From: Campylobacter gracilis
Lineage (GTDB): Bacteria > Campylobacterota > Campylobacteria > Campylobacterales > Campylobacteraceae
Reading direction: 5' to 3'
Length of the DNA: 64,000 bases
Assembly (NCBI RefSeq): GCF_001190745.1
Contig: NZ_CP012196.1
Span: 1,736,001-1,800,000, forward strand
The notes under the pieces are model-generated. The model ran no database searches. It was not told where the DNA came from and saw only the letters and a program-made list of their open reading frames with translations. Both the position numbers and the translations under genes were made by a program. Positions 17,116-24,570 of the stretch are shown in pieces. Position 1 is the first letter of the stretch. Each line of letters starts with the position of its first letter.

Positions 17116-17922
17116 TTATAAAATTTCGCCCTCGCCGCGCTCCGAAATCTGCGGCTTAGGCAAAGCCAGGCTTTTTGCGGTTTTGCTAAAAAGTATCAGA
17201 TCCTCGGTACTTTGCACGCTCCACGGCAGCCGCGAGAGCGCGAATTTGAAAATTTCAAAGCAGGAAACAGCGTCGCTAAGTGCGCGGTGGTGGACGTTTT
17301 GCACACCTAAAAGCTCTTTTAGCGAGCCCAGCCCATATCTTTGTGCCTCGATCGTGCGGCGCGCGAGCTCGACGGTGCAGAGCCTGCGATTTAAAAGCAT
17401 CCCAAAGCCGCATTTTTGCAGGCTTGCGTCGATGAAGCCGTAGTCAAATTTGACGTTGTGCGCCACAAAAACGCTATCGCCTAAAAACAGCCTAAACCGC
17501 TCCAGCACGCTAGCTAGCGGCGGCGCGCCCACAAGGTCGTCCGCGCAGATCCCCGTAAGCTCCGTGATATTTTCGGGCACGACGGGCGCGTAAACGAAGC
17601 TTTCGAAGCGATCGAGCTCCTGCGTGCCGCGCGTTTTTATCGCGCCGATTTCGATGATCTGGCCGTTTGAGAGCCCGCCGTTCGTCTCGATGTCTACGAA
17701 GCAAAAAATTTCATCCAAAATGTCCGTCTCGCGGGTCTTGAGCGTGATTTTGCCGCTATCTAGCTTTATTATCTCTATACCCAGCGCCCGCCACATCGAG
17801 AGGTCTTTGGGCTCAAAAAGCTCGGTAATTTCGGCAATATCGCTTGCTTTTGAGATAAAATCGTAATAATTTATGCTCTTTTGAGCCAGTAAATTTATGA
17901 GATTTTCGATTCTATGCGTCAA
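17116..17922 (-). CDS. DnaQ-like 3'-5' exonuclease (DEDDh)
   Basis: The 268-residue protein has an N-terminal 70-residue helical extension followed by an exonuclease domain of the DNA polymerase III epsilon type. Exo I is FVDIETNG with Asp77 and Glu79, Exo II is FVAHNVKFDYGF, and Exo III is HHRALSDA with the general-base His of the DEDDh group. It would remove 3'-terminal nucleotides in proofreading or repair. It starts with TTG, preceded by GGGG, and follows rpe by 21 bases in the same direction. The long N-terminal part is typical of the Campylobacter/Helicobacter form. Whether it is the replicase proofreading subunit or a separate exonuclease is not certain. Confidence 0.85.
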   Translation of the reverse strand: MTHRIENLINLLAQKSINYYDFISKASDIAEITELFEPKDLSMWRALGIEIIKLDSGKITLKTRETDILDEIFCFVDIETNGGLSNGQIIEIGAIKTRGTQELDRFESFVYAPVVPENITELTGICADDLVGAPPLASVLERFRLFLGDSVFVAHNVKFDYGFIDASLQKCGFGMLLNRRLCTVELARRTIEAQRYGLGSLKELLGVQNVHHRALSDAVSCFEIFKFALSRLPWSVQSTEDLILFSKTAKSLALPKPQISERGEGEIL

Positions 17923-17943
17923 AATTTTACCCCTATGCCGCGC

Positions 17944-18585
17944 CTAAATTTTAAGCGCACGGATTGCCTCCGCGTAGTCGTTTGAAGAAAATATGTAGTT
18001 GCCCGCCACCACGACGTCGGCGCCCGCTTCGTCGATATCTGCGATATTCAGCCCGTTTACGCCGCCGTCGACCTCGATGAGGCATTTTGCGCCTTTGCGA
18101 TCGATCAGATCGCGCAGCTGCTTAATTTTCTCAAGCGCCGAGGGGATAAATTTCTGCCCTCCAAAGCCCGGATTGACGCTCATTAAAAGCACCATATCGA
18201 CCTCGCCCAAAATAAACTCCAGCGCGCTAAGCGGAGTGTGCGGATTTAGCACAACCGCGGGCGAGACGCCGCTGCGGCGTATATGATCTATGAGTCGCAG
18301 AGGATGCTGCTCCTCCTCGATGTGGAAGCTAAGAAATTTCGGCTTTAGCGGCAAAAAAAGATCGACGAAAAACGGCACGTTTTTAACCATCAGATGGATG
18401 TCTAAAGGCTTACTGCTTGCCTTTGCCACGGCGCTTGCTACGAGCGGTCCGATCGTGAGATTGGGTACGAAATGCCCATCCATCACATCTACGTGAATGA
18501 GATCGGCGCCCGCTTCGCAGACTGCGCGAATTTCCTCCGCAAGCCTTCCGAAATCCGCCGATAAAATGCTGGGTGCGACATACAT
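17944..18585 (-). CDS. rpe: Ribulose-phosphate 3-epimerase
   Basis: A 213-residue TIM-barrel enzyme that interconverts ribulose 5-phosphate and xylulose 5-phosphate in the pentose phosphate pathway. Visible motifs are APSILSADFGRL at the start, HVDVMDGHFVPNLTIGP (residues about 32-48, metal ligands and catalytic Asp), LMSVNPGFGGQKF (about 135-147) and EVDGGVN with the second catalytic Asp near 172. Length is usual. It diverges from rpmB across a 144-base promoter region and leads into the exonuclease gene. Confidence 0.96.
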   Translation of the reverse strand: MYVAPSILSADFGRLAEEIRAVCEAGADLIHVDVMDGHFVPNLTIGPLVASAVAKASSKPLDIHLMVKNVPFFVDLFLPLKPKFLSFHIEEEQHPLRLIDHIRRSGVSPAVVLNPHTPLSALEFILGEVDMVLLMSVNPGFGGQKFIPSALEKIKQLRDLIDRKGAKCLIEVDGGVNGLNIADIDEAGADVVVAGNYIFSSNDYAEAIRALKI

Positions 18586-18692
18586 TAAGATTCCTTTAAA
18601 ATTTCAAAATGCGGAATTTTACTTAGTTTTGTCATAAATTTCGCTAAATTTAAACCGCGGCGGATTTTAAGCATAATTTGAAATTTTTTCGA

Positions 18693-18698
18693 TATAAT
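18693..18698 (+). promoter_or_regulatory. Predicted -10 box of the rpmB promoter
   Basis: TATAAT preceded by a T-rich stretch (AATTTTTTCGA) without a clear -35, which is the usual sigma-70 promoter style of Campylobacter. It lies 32 bases before the rpmB ATG and would also drive the K+ channel and argJ genes downstream. Confidence 0.65.
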
Positions 18699-18729
18699 CG
18701 CCATTTATTTTAATCATCAAGGATTTATT

Positions 18730-18921
18730 ATGGCAAGAAGATGCGCAATCACCGGCAAAGGTGCGATGGTAGGGAACAACGTCAGCCACGCAAATAACAG
18801 GACCAAAAAGAAATTCCAGGTCAATCTACGCACCATCCGCGTTCAACTAGAAGACGGCTCAACCAGACGAATCAAAGTAGCCGCCTCAACTCTACGAACT
18901 ATGAAAAAACAATCAAAATAA
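18730..18921 (+). CDS. rpmB: 50S ribosomal protein L28
   Basis: The 63-residue basic protein begins [22 protein letters not shown] and contains [13 protein letters not shown] and an [14 protein letters not shown] end, the complete L28 pattern. Length is the usual one for Campylobacter. It has a good ribosome site (AAGGA) and a TATAAT promoter just upstream. The K+ channel gene follows after 18 bases. Confidence 0.97.
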   Translation: MARRCAITGKGAMVGNNVSHANNRTKKKFQVNLRTIRVQLEDGSTRRIKVAASTLRTMKKQSK

Positions 18922-18939
18922 CCTCTTAAAGAGGAATTT

Positions 18940-20070
18940 ATGTCTGTTTTGGACAAGATCAAGCGATTCCTCGACTGGTCCGGCTCGACTAAGCCGGACA
19001 TCAACCTCTATACAGAAATTTACGACCAGCTACGCCCTTTTCGCTTACCGCTGATAACCATCGTGCTGATGATGCTAATCGGCACATTAGGCTATGTCTT
19101 TATAGCGGGCTTTTCGCTCGTAGACGCCTTTTATCAAGCAGGCATGACCTTCACGACGGTAGGTTTTACCGAAGTAGCGCCCATATCGCCGGCGGGTAGA
19201 ATTTTTACCGTCTTATTCATCCTCATGGGCTTTGGAACCTTTTCGTTTTGCCTGGGCGTCGTCGTCGAGGTCATAAAAAACGGCAAACTTCAAAATTTAC
19301 TTAGGGAGCAACGAATGATCAATAACATCGCAAGGCTCAAAAACCACTACATTATCTGTTACAACAACATCTACTGCGCCGAGCTTGCCAAGCAGTTTCG
19401 CGAAAATCATCTGCCTTTCGTGGTAATAGACCCCGATCCCGCTCTAGCCAAAATCGCCGAGGAAAACCGCTATCCATATTTCATCGTAGGCGAGCCGCAC
19501 GTAGAAACCACGATGCTAAAAGCGCATCTGTCATCTGCAAAATCCGTCATCACGCTAAGTCCAAATTTAGCCGATAATATCGCAATAATCTCGCTAGTGC
19601 GCCTATACGAAAAGGAGCTTGGTCGCATAACCCCCTACTTCATCATGGCAAATAGCGATGATGACAGCGACACCGAGAGGCTAAAAAAACTCGGCGCAAA
19701 TTCTATCGTCTCACCATCCAAACTCGCTGCACAAAGGCTCTCTGCGATCAGCGTGCGTCCTGATATGGAAAACATTTTGGAGCGATTTTTGTATAAAAAA
19801 GACTCGCTTATCGATATCGAGGAGATCACGGTGCCCGATTTTTCGTGGATCCGCTTCAAGCGCCTAAAAGAAACTCGCTTGCGCGATCTTACAAACGCCG
19901 ACGTCGTGGGAATCAAAGAGCCCAACAGCCGTTTCATCCCGATGCCAGATGGCGACTACCTCATCGGTACTGGAGTAAAATTTTTAGTCATCGGCACGGC
20001 AGAGGGCATCCGCAACACTAAAAAACTCATCCGCAGCAAATACAAGCCACAGGAGATGAGATATGTTTAA
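18940..20070 (+). CDS. Potassium channel protein with RCK (TrkA-N/TrkA-C) domains
   Basis: The 376-residue product has two membrane helices (about residues 33-58 and 85-110) flanking a pore loop with filter TTVGFTEV near residue 77, in place of the canonical TVGYGD. A TrkA-N/RCK domain follows (HYIICYNNIYCAELAKQF, FVVIDPDP), though the usual glycine-rich nucleotide loop is altered, and a TrkA-C-like domain ends the protein. This is the layout of MthK-like channels and H. pylori KchA, which take part in K+ homeostasis. AAAGAGGA precedes the ATG. It overlaps argJ by eight bases, so the two are co-translated although functionally unrelated. Confidence 0.88.
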   Translation: MSVLDKIKRFLDWSGSTKPDINLYTEIYDQLRPFRLPLITIVLMMLIGTLGYVFIAGFSLVDAFYQAGMTFTTVGFTEVAPISPAGRIFTVLFILMGFGTFSFCLGVVVEVIKNGKLQNLLREQRMINNIARLKNHYIICYNNIYCAELAKQFRENHLPFVVIDPDPALAKIAEENRYPYFIVGEPHVETTMLKAHLSSAKSVITLSPNLADNIAIISLVRLYEKELGRITPYFIMANSDDDSDTERLKKLGANSIVSPSKLAAQRLSAISVRPDMENILERFLYKKDSLIDIEEITVPDFSWIRFKRLKETRLRDLTNADVVGIKEPNSRFIPMPDGDYLIGTGVKFLVIGTAEGIRNTKKLIRSKYKPQEMRYV

Positions 20071-21256
20071 AATCACTAAGCTCGAGGGCGGCTTGCAGAA
20101 TGTCGAGGGCTTTTATTTTGACGGCGTAAATTCGGGTTTTAAAAAACAGGGGAACGATCTGGGATTTATCCGCGCAGATGAGCCCTTTGCCATAAGCGCG
20201 ATCTTTACGAGCAATAAATTTCAAGCCGCGCCGATTAGGCATTTCAAAAGGGCACAGGAGCGCGCGGGCGGGGAGCTTAAAACAAATTTTATCCTCGTAA
20301 ATTCTAAAAACGCAAACTCGATGACCGGGGAGCAAGGCATCGCCGATATCGATGAAATTTTTAGCGAACTTGGCAAAAAGACCGCTCTGATAAACCCCGT
20401 TATGAGCTCCACCGGCGTCATCGGCTACCGCCTCAAAAAGGAAAAAATTATCGCCGCCGCGCAAAATTTTAACCTCTCGGCGCGAAACTCAGACGCCCTA
20501 GCCACCGCCATCATGACGACAGATACGATAAAAAAAGAGCTTGCGTATGAAATTTCTTTAGAAAACGGCGAGAAATTTCACATCGCGGCCGTTTGCAAGG
20601 GCGCGGGTATGATCAATCCCACGCTTGCGACCATGCTCTGCTTCGTTCTAACCGATGCAAAAATCCCGCGCGCTGATATGGACGAGCTGCTAAAAAAGGC
20701 AGCGGAGCAGAGTTTCAACACCATAAGCGTCGACGGCGACACCTCCACAAATGATACGATTATGCTCTGCAGCAGCGCTAAATGCGCTTACGAAAAGGAT
20801 GCCTTCGCGTCCGCACTAAACGCCCTGACGCGCGAGCTTGCGCTAATGCTTGTAAAAGACGGCGAAGGCGCAACCAAGCTGGTGCGATTTAGGGTAAGCG
20901 GCGCCGCAAATGCCGAAGACGCTCGCAGGGCGGCGAAGGCGCTAAGCAATTCGCCGCTTGTTAAAACGGCGATCTTCGGCGAAGATCCGAATTGGGGTCG
21001 CATAGCCTCGACCATAGGCGCCTGCGGCATCGAATGCGATGAAGAAAAGCTGCGTATAAAATACGACGACGTACTGCTTTATGACGCGCAAAATCGCGAG
21101 CTGGACGCCGCGCGCGAGGCCGCGGCCCACGCCGTAATGCAGCAAAAAAGCTTTACGATCTGGTGCGATTTGGGGCTCGGAGAGGGCGATTTTAGCGCGT
21201 ACGGCTGCGATCTTAGCTACGACTACGTAAAAATCAACGCCGATTATAGATCATAA
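20063..21256 (+). CDS. argJ: Glutamate N-acetyltransferase / amino-acid acetyltransferase
   Basis: The 397-residue ArgJ moves the acetyl group from N-acetylornithine to glutamate in the cyclic arginine pathway. The self-cleavage site sits in GMINPTLATMLCF with Thr190 as the nucleophile that becomes the N-terminus of the beta chain. Other family marks are STGVIGYRL near residue 118, SVDGDTSTND near 225, DGEGATKLVRF near 270 and FGEDPNWGRI near 305. ArgJ may also acetylate glutamate from acetyl-CoA; monofunctional and bifunctional forms cannot be separated by eye. It overlaps the K+ channel gene by eight bases. Confidence 0.95.
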   Translation: MFKITKLEGGLQNVEGFYFDGVNSGFKKQGNDLGFIRADEPFAISAIFTSNKFQAAPIRHFKRAQERAGGELKTNFILVNSKNANSMTGEQGIADIDEIFSELGKKTALINPVMSSTGVIGYRLKKEKIIAAAQNFNLSARNSDALATAIMTTDTIKKELAYEISLENGEKFHIAAVCKGAGMINPTLATMLCFVLTDAKIPRADMDELLKKAAEQSFNTISVDGDTSTNDTIMLCSSAKCAYEKDAFASALNALTRELALMLVKDGEGATKLVRFRVSGAANAEDARRAAKALSNSPLVKTAIFGEDPNWGRIASTIGACGIECDEEKLRIKYDDVLLYDAQNRELDAAREAAAHAVMQQKSFTIWCDLGLGEGDFSAYGCDLSYDYVKINADYRS

Positions 21257-21503
21257 AGATTCACAGCTCGCTTCATAACCTAAAAATCTCGTCTCGAAAA
21301 TAGCGAATAGCAGCAGGGCTTTAAAGCTCTGCTCTTAAAATTTTATCATTTAAATTTGCCTGTTTTAAATTTTTAAAGGCTAAAAATTCTACCTCTTAAA
21401 ATCTGGAATCTCATGCGTGAAATTCAGTCTAAATTTGATAGCTGAAATTAGGTTTTAAGCGCTTTATTGATATACTTGAATAAATTTTTCAAAGGAGTAA
21501 AGC

Positions 21504-21734
21504 ATGTTTCATGAGTACAGAGATTTAATCACTGAGTTAAAAGGCAAAAACGCGCGATTTGATTCGCTTTTTGAGAAGCACGACGAGCTGGATCACAAGA
21601 TCGCCGACGCACAAGCCGGCAGAGTGCATATGAGCGATCTGGAGATCGATGCGATGAAGAAAGAAAAGCTTCGCATAAAAGATGAGCTAGGCAGCTTGCT
21701 AGCGCAATATAAAGCCGAAAAGGCAGATAAATAA
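21504..21734 (+). CDS. YdcH-like small coiled-coil protein (DUF465)
   Basis: A 76-residue, charged, helical protein: HEYRDLITELKGKNARFDSLFEKHDELDHKI followed by a second helix EIDAMKKEKLRIKDEL. This is the DUF465/YdcH pattern. Function is unknown; the family is cytoplasmic and forms a helical hairpin. AAGGAG precedes the ATG, and a TATACT -10 lies at 21472-21477, so it is probably a single-gene unit. Confidence 0.85.
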   Translation: MFHEYRDLITELKGKNARFDSLFEKHDELDHKIADAQAGRVHMSDLEIDAMKKEKLRIKDELGSLLAQYKAEKADK

Positions 21735-22598
21735 AGTTGCTTGCGGCGAAATTAAGATGCAGCAGAGTGCTAGCAAGGCTAATTTCGCCGCCAAGCTTTA
21801 ATCCGTGTTTAGAATTTTCTAATCGCAATAAGTTTAACCGCCTAAATTTGCCTCGCATGATAGAGATATTAAAACAGCGCGCCAAAACGAGTTAAAATTT
21901 ACATCGCACGCTTCACCATATTGACACCACTAAATAATTTTTACGCATCGACTCATCACTGCATATACCGACTGCGGTATTAGCGCAATCAAATATAATT
22001 CGTCTCGGCTCTCTATCGCCCCCCCTTCCGCTTCCAAAGATATCTCTTGCTGAATTCGTTTTGCGCTACAGAGCAAATTAAAATTTATGCTGCATCGCCT
22101 TGCAGCCTGGCTCTTAAATTTTACTTCGCAGCGAACATTTTTTAGAAAATTTCAAATCTTGTGCTTTGCTTATTGCGGGCGCAATACCCACTTTAAAATT
22201 CCGTATTTTGAAGGAATCTGAAATAGCGCTAGAATTTTAAATTCCCGTTCACGCTAGCCACGAAATTTTAAATTCATACCTCCAACTAAGCGCTAGTTTA
22301 TGTTAGAGCTTGCTTTTTAGTCGCTCCACGGAATTTAGCCAAGCTTGCTTATTTTAACCCGCTTCGTCGAGCTTTAAAAATTTATATTATTTCTTTGATC
22401 GTATCGGATAATGCCTGCCGGCACGGAATTGCTCAAGCCACCCTATTTGCTATATACGCAATTAAAAGCGGCGCTAACGCGGAATTAAATAATATAAGTG
22501 GATCTGTAAAAGGTGTGAAATTTAATCATAGAATTTTAAGCGCTAAGGATTTGCGATAGAATTTCGCCGCGCAAATCAAATCCCAAAGCTAGCCTAGC
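21735..22598. other. Intergenic region of 0.86 kb
   Basis: No supported gene. Mostly AT-rich with AAATTTTA words; a C7 run lies at 22019-22025 and a small hairpin (ATACCG/CGGTAT) near 21966. The minus-strand frame across its first part reads antisense through the YdcH-like gene and has no protein pattern. Confidence 0.5.
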
Positions 22599-23039
22599 CT
22601 ACTCGAAAACCTTCGCTTCTAAGCCATGTAGCCTTTGCAAGCCGATATCGATATATTCGTTAAGCTTCTCATTATTTTCCAGCAATTTGTCGTAATAGCT
22701 CTTGGCTCTTTCTCTCGCGGTCGCATCAGGCTCGATATACTTTAGCCCACTTTTGAAAAATCCTTTAGATTCCACAAAATAGATCGAGTGGATCTTCTCG
22801 CAATGCGATAGCCCTGCTTCAGTGTAGTTTAAAATCGATTCGTACGCGATGTTGCCTAACAGCTCCTGCAGCCTATTTGCGGGATTTTTGAAAAACTCGG
22901 CAAACTCCTTATACGGCGTAAAAACCTGATCAAGATTTTTCATCGCATCGCCGTAGATACCCTTTTTCAGGCGGAACATCGTCATTTCTTGAGAACTTAC
23001 AAACTTCTCTATTGCTTTTATCGTATCGTTTTTATTCAC
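22599..23039 (-). CDS. Hypothetical protein
   Basis: A 146-residue, mostly helical soluble protein that I do not recognise. It starts with GTG, eight bases after AAGGG. It has no signal peptide or membrane helix and a single cysteine. Helical segments such as ARERAKSYYDKLLENNEKLNEYIDIG suggest a bundle. It lies downstream of the Fur-family regulator gene, in the same direction, with a 134-base gap, so it may or may not share its transcript. Confidence 0.6.
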   Translation of the reverse strand: MNKNDTIKAIEKFVSSQEMTMFRLKKGIYGDAMKNLDQVFTPYKEFAEFFKNPANRLQELLGNIAYESILNYTEAGLSHCEKIHSIYFVESKGFFKSGLKYIEPDATARERAKSYYDKLLENNEKLNEYIDIGLQRLHGLEAKVFE

Positions 23040-23173
23040 TGAATTTTCCCTTTTAAAATATGAAACGCTCGGATTATATCGTTTGTTTTATAAAAATCCG
23101 TTAAAAATCGGTTAAATTTTGCCCTGGCGTTTTAGCCAAATTTCCTTGAGCGCTTTTGATTAAATTTCCCGCC

Positions 23174-23527
23174 TCAGCCGCCACACTTCTCGCACAATCC
23201 TCGCACAAGCACGCTTTTGACATTTTTTTGTGACAAAGCTGGCATCGAAATCTCCTCCATTTTATGGCAGCTTTCGCAGACAAAATACGCTTTTGCGCCG
23301 TCGGTGAGCTCATAAAAGCTTTTATGATTGTTTTCGCTGGTAATTATCAAATTTTTCTCTTCCAAAAGCGCTATATTGCGATATATTGTGGTTTTATTAG
23401 CACCCGTTTGTTCTACTAGTTCATCGTAGCTTACCGGACATTTTTTCTCGCTTAGGATCTGCACGATCTGCACTCTAAGCGCCGTAGGAGCGATATCGTG
23501 ACTCGCTAAAAAATCTTTGGGATCCAT
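23174..23527 (-). CDS. Fur-family metalloregulator, probably Zur
   Basis: The 117-residue protein has an N-terminal winged helix (SYDELVEQTGANKTTIYRNIALLEEKNLI, residues about 33-61) and a short dimerisation part with two Cys pairs, CESC near residue 84 and CEKC near 113, that form the structural zinc site of Fur-family proteins. It is shorter than Fur or PerR of Campylobacter. Divergent transcription from znuA, 113 bases apart with a repeat element between, makes a zinc uptake regulator the best guess. It would repress znuA when zinc is plentiful. Assignment to Zur is inference; the Fur family is firm. Confidence 0.82.
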   Translation of the reverse strand: MDPKDFLASHDIAPTALRVQIVQILSEKKCPVSYDELVEQTGANKTTIYRNIALLEEKNLIITSENNHKSFYELTDGAKAYFVCESCHKMEEISMPALSQKNVKSVLVRGLCEKCGG

Positions 23528-23582
23528 TTTACGCCTTTTTTAAAATTTAAGCGATGATAGCGAAATTTAGATAAATTTATAT

Positions 23583-23613
23583 TAAGTTGCAACTAAGTTG
23601 CTTTTGATATACT
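23583..23613 (+). promoter_or_regulatory. Candidate Zur operator and znuA promoter
   Basis: Two direct copies of TAAGTTGC (23583-23590 and 23594-23601), one helical turn (11 bp) apart, enclose the 10-bp palindrome AGTTGCAACT (23585-23594). A -10-like TATACT sits directly behind at 23608-23613, so a bound repressor would cover the -35 region. The position in the shared promoter of a Fur-family regulator and znuA supports an operator. Binding itself is inference. Confidence 0.5.
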
Positions 23614-23640
23614 TCCGCAATTTTTTTGGAAAGGAATTTT

Positions 23641-24567
23641 ATGAAAAAGCTTATTTTCACGCTTTTAGCAGCTAGTTGCGTAGTATTCGCCAAACCTACG
23701 GTCACCACGACCATACTTCCTACGAAGTATTTTGTTGAACAGATCGCAGGCGATACTTTGCAGGTAAATACGATGGTCGGCAAAGGCGCTGATCCGCACA
23801 CATACGAGCCTAAGCCTTCGGAGATGAAAATGCTAGAAAATAGCGATCTGTATTTTGCAGTCGGTATAGAATTTGATGAAGTCTGGTTGCCAAAGCTTGC
23901 CGCATCGTATCCAAAGATGAAGATAATCCGCACAGAAGATGGCATCACCAAAATGGCTATGGCAGAGCACCACCATCACGACGAACACGATCATAGCGCA
24001 CATCACGATGACCACGATCATGACGCGCATCATGAGCATGGCGACAAAGATCACGAGGCGCACGAGCACCATCATCATCACGGCGGCCTAGACCCACATA
24101 TATGGCTAGATCCGCAGCTTGTAAAAATTCAAGCTAAAAATATTAAAGACGCATTAACCAAACAGTATCCTAAGGATGCTAAAATTTACGAAGCAAATTT
24201 CGATAAATTTGCCAAAAAGCTTGACGAGCTGGACGCTTACGCAAAGCAAAAATTAGCGGGCGTCAAGGGAAAGAAATTTATGGTTTATCATCCGTCTTGG
24301 GGCTATTTCGCGCATCGATACGATTTAAAGCAGATCGCAGTCGAAGTGGAGGGCAAAGAGCCTAAGCCTGCGGATTTAGCCGAGCTGATCGAGGAAGCCA
24401 AAGAGGAGAAGATCAAGGTGATTTTCGTCGCACCGCAGTTTTCCAAAAAGGCAGCGCAAACCATCGCCGCACAAACAGGCGCAAAGGTGATGGAGATCGA
24501 TCAGCTGCCGCTAGATTGGTACGAGACGATGAAAAAGACGATCGACGTTTTCGGAGAAAATTTGTAG
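23641..24567 (+). CDS. znuA: Zinc ABC transporter substrate-binding protein ZnuA
   Basis: The 308-residue protein has a Sec signal (MKKLIFTLLAASCVVFA, cleavage near residue 18) and the cluster A-I solute-binding fold. Zinc ligands are likely His in GADPHTYEP (about residue 57), LDPHIWLDP (about 153), FMVYHPSWGYFAHRYDL (about 215) and an Asp/Glu near the end. Between the first two lies a His/Asp-rich loop of about 40 residues, which in ZnuA proteins gathers zinc in the periplasm. I start at the ATG after GGAAAGG rather than the TTG five codons upstream. The permease and ATPase genes znuB/znuC are not in the window; the next gene is a NicO-type protein. Confidence 0.93.
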   Translation: MKKLIFTLLAASCVVFAKPTVTTTILPTKYFVEQIAGDTLQVNTMVGKGADPHTYEPKPSEMKMLENSDLYFAVGIEFDEVWLPKLAASYPKMKIIRTEDGITKMAMAEHHHHDEHDHSAHHDDHDHDAHHEHGDKDHEAHEHHHHHGGLDPHIWLDPQLVKIQAKNIKDALTKQYPKDAKIYEANFDKFAKKLDELDAYAKQKLAGVKGKKFMVYHPSWGYFAHRYDLKQIAVEVEGKEPKPADLAELIEEAKEEKIKVIFVAPQFSKKAAQTIAAQTGAKVMEIDQLPLDWYETMKKTIDVFGENL

Positions 24568-24570
24568 TTG

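Noticed and set aside
16892-17443. Plus-strand open frame of 183 codons in the gene-poor stretch
   Set aside because: Arg/Ser/Pro-rich shadow with no family pattern; its second half is antisense to the DnaQ-like gene.
23101-23313. Minus-strand frame with two Cys pairs overlapping the Fur-family gene
   Set aside because: A shifted frame over the metal-binding end of the Fur-family gene. I considered whether it meant a frameshift, but the main frame is complete with both Cys pairs and a stop.
23833-24081. Met/Val-rich minus-strand frame
   Set aside because: Antisense of the His-rich loop of ZnuA; composition is dictated by CAT/CAC codons.
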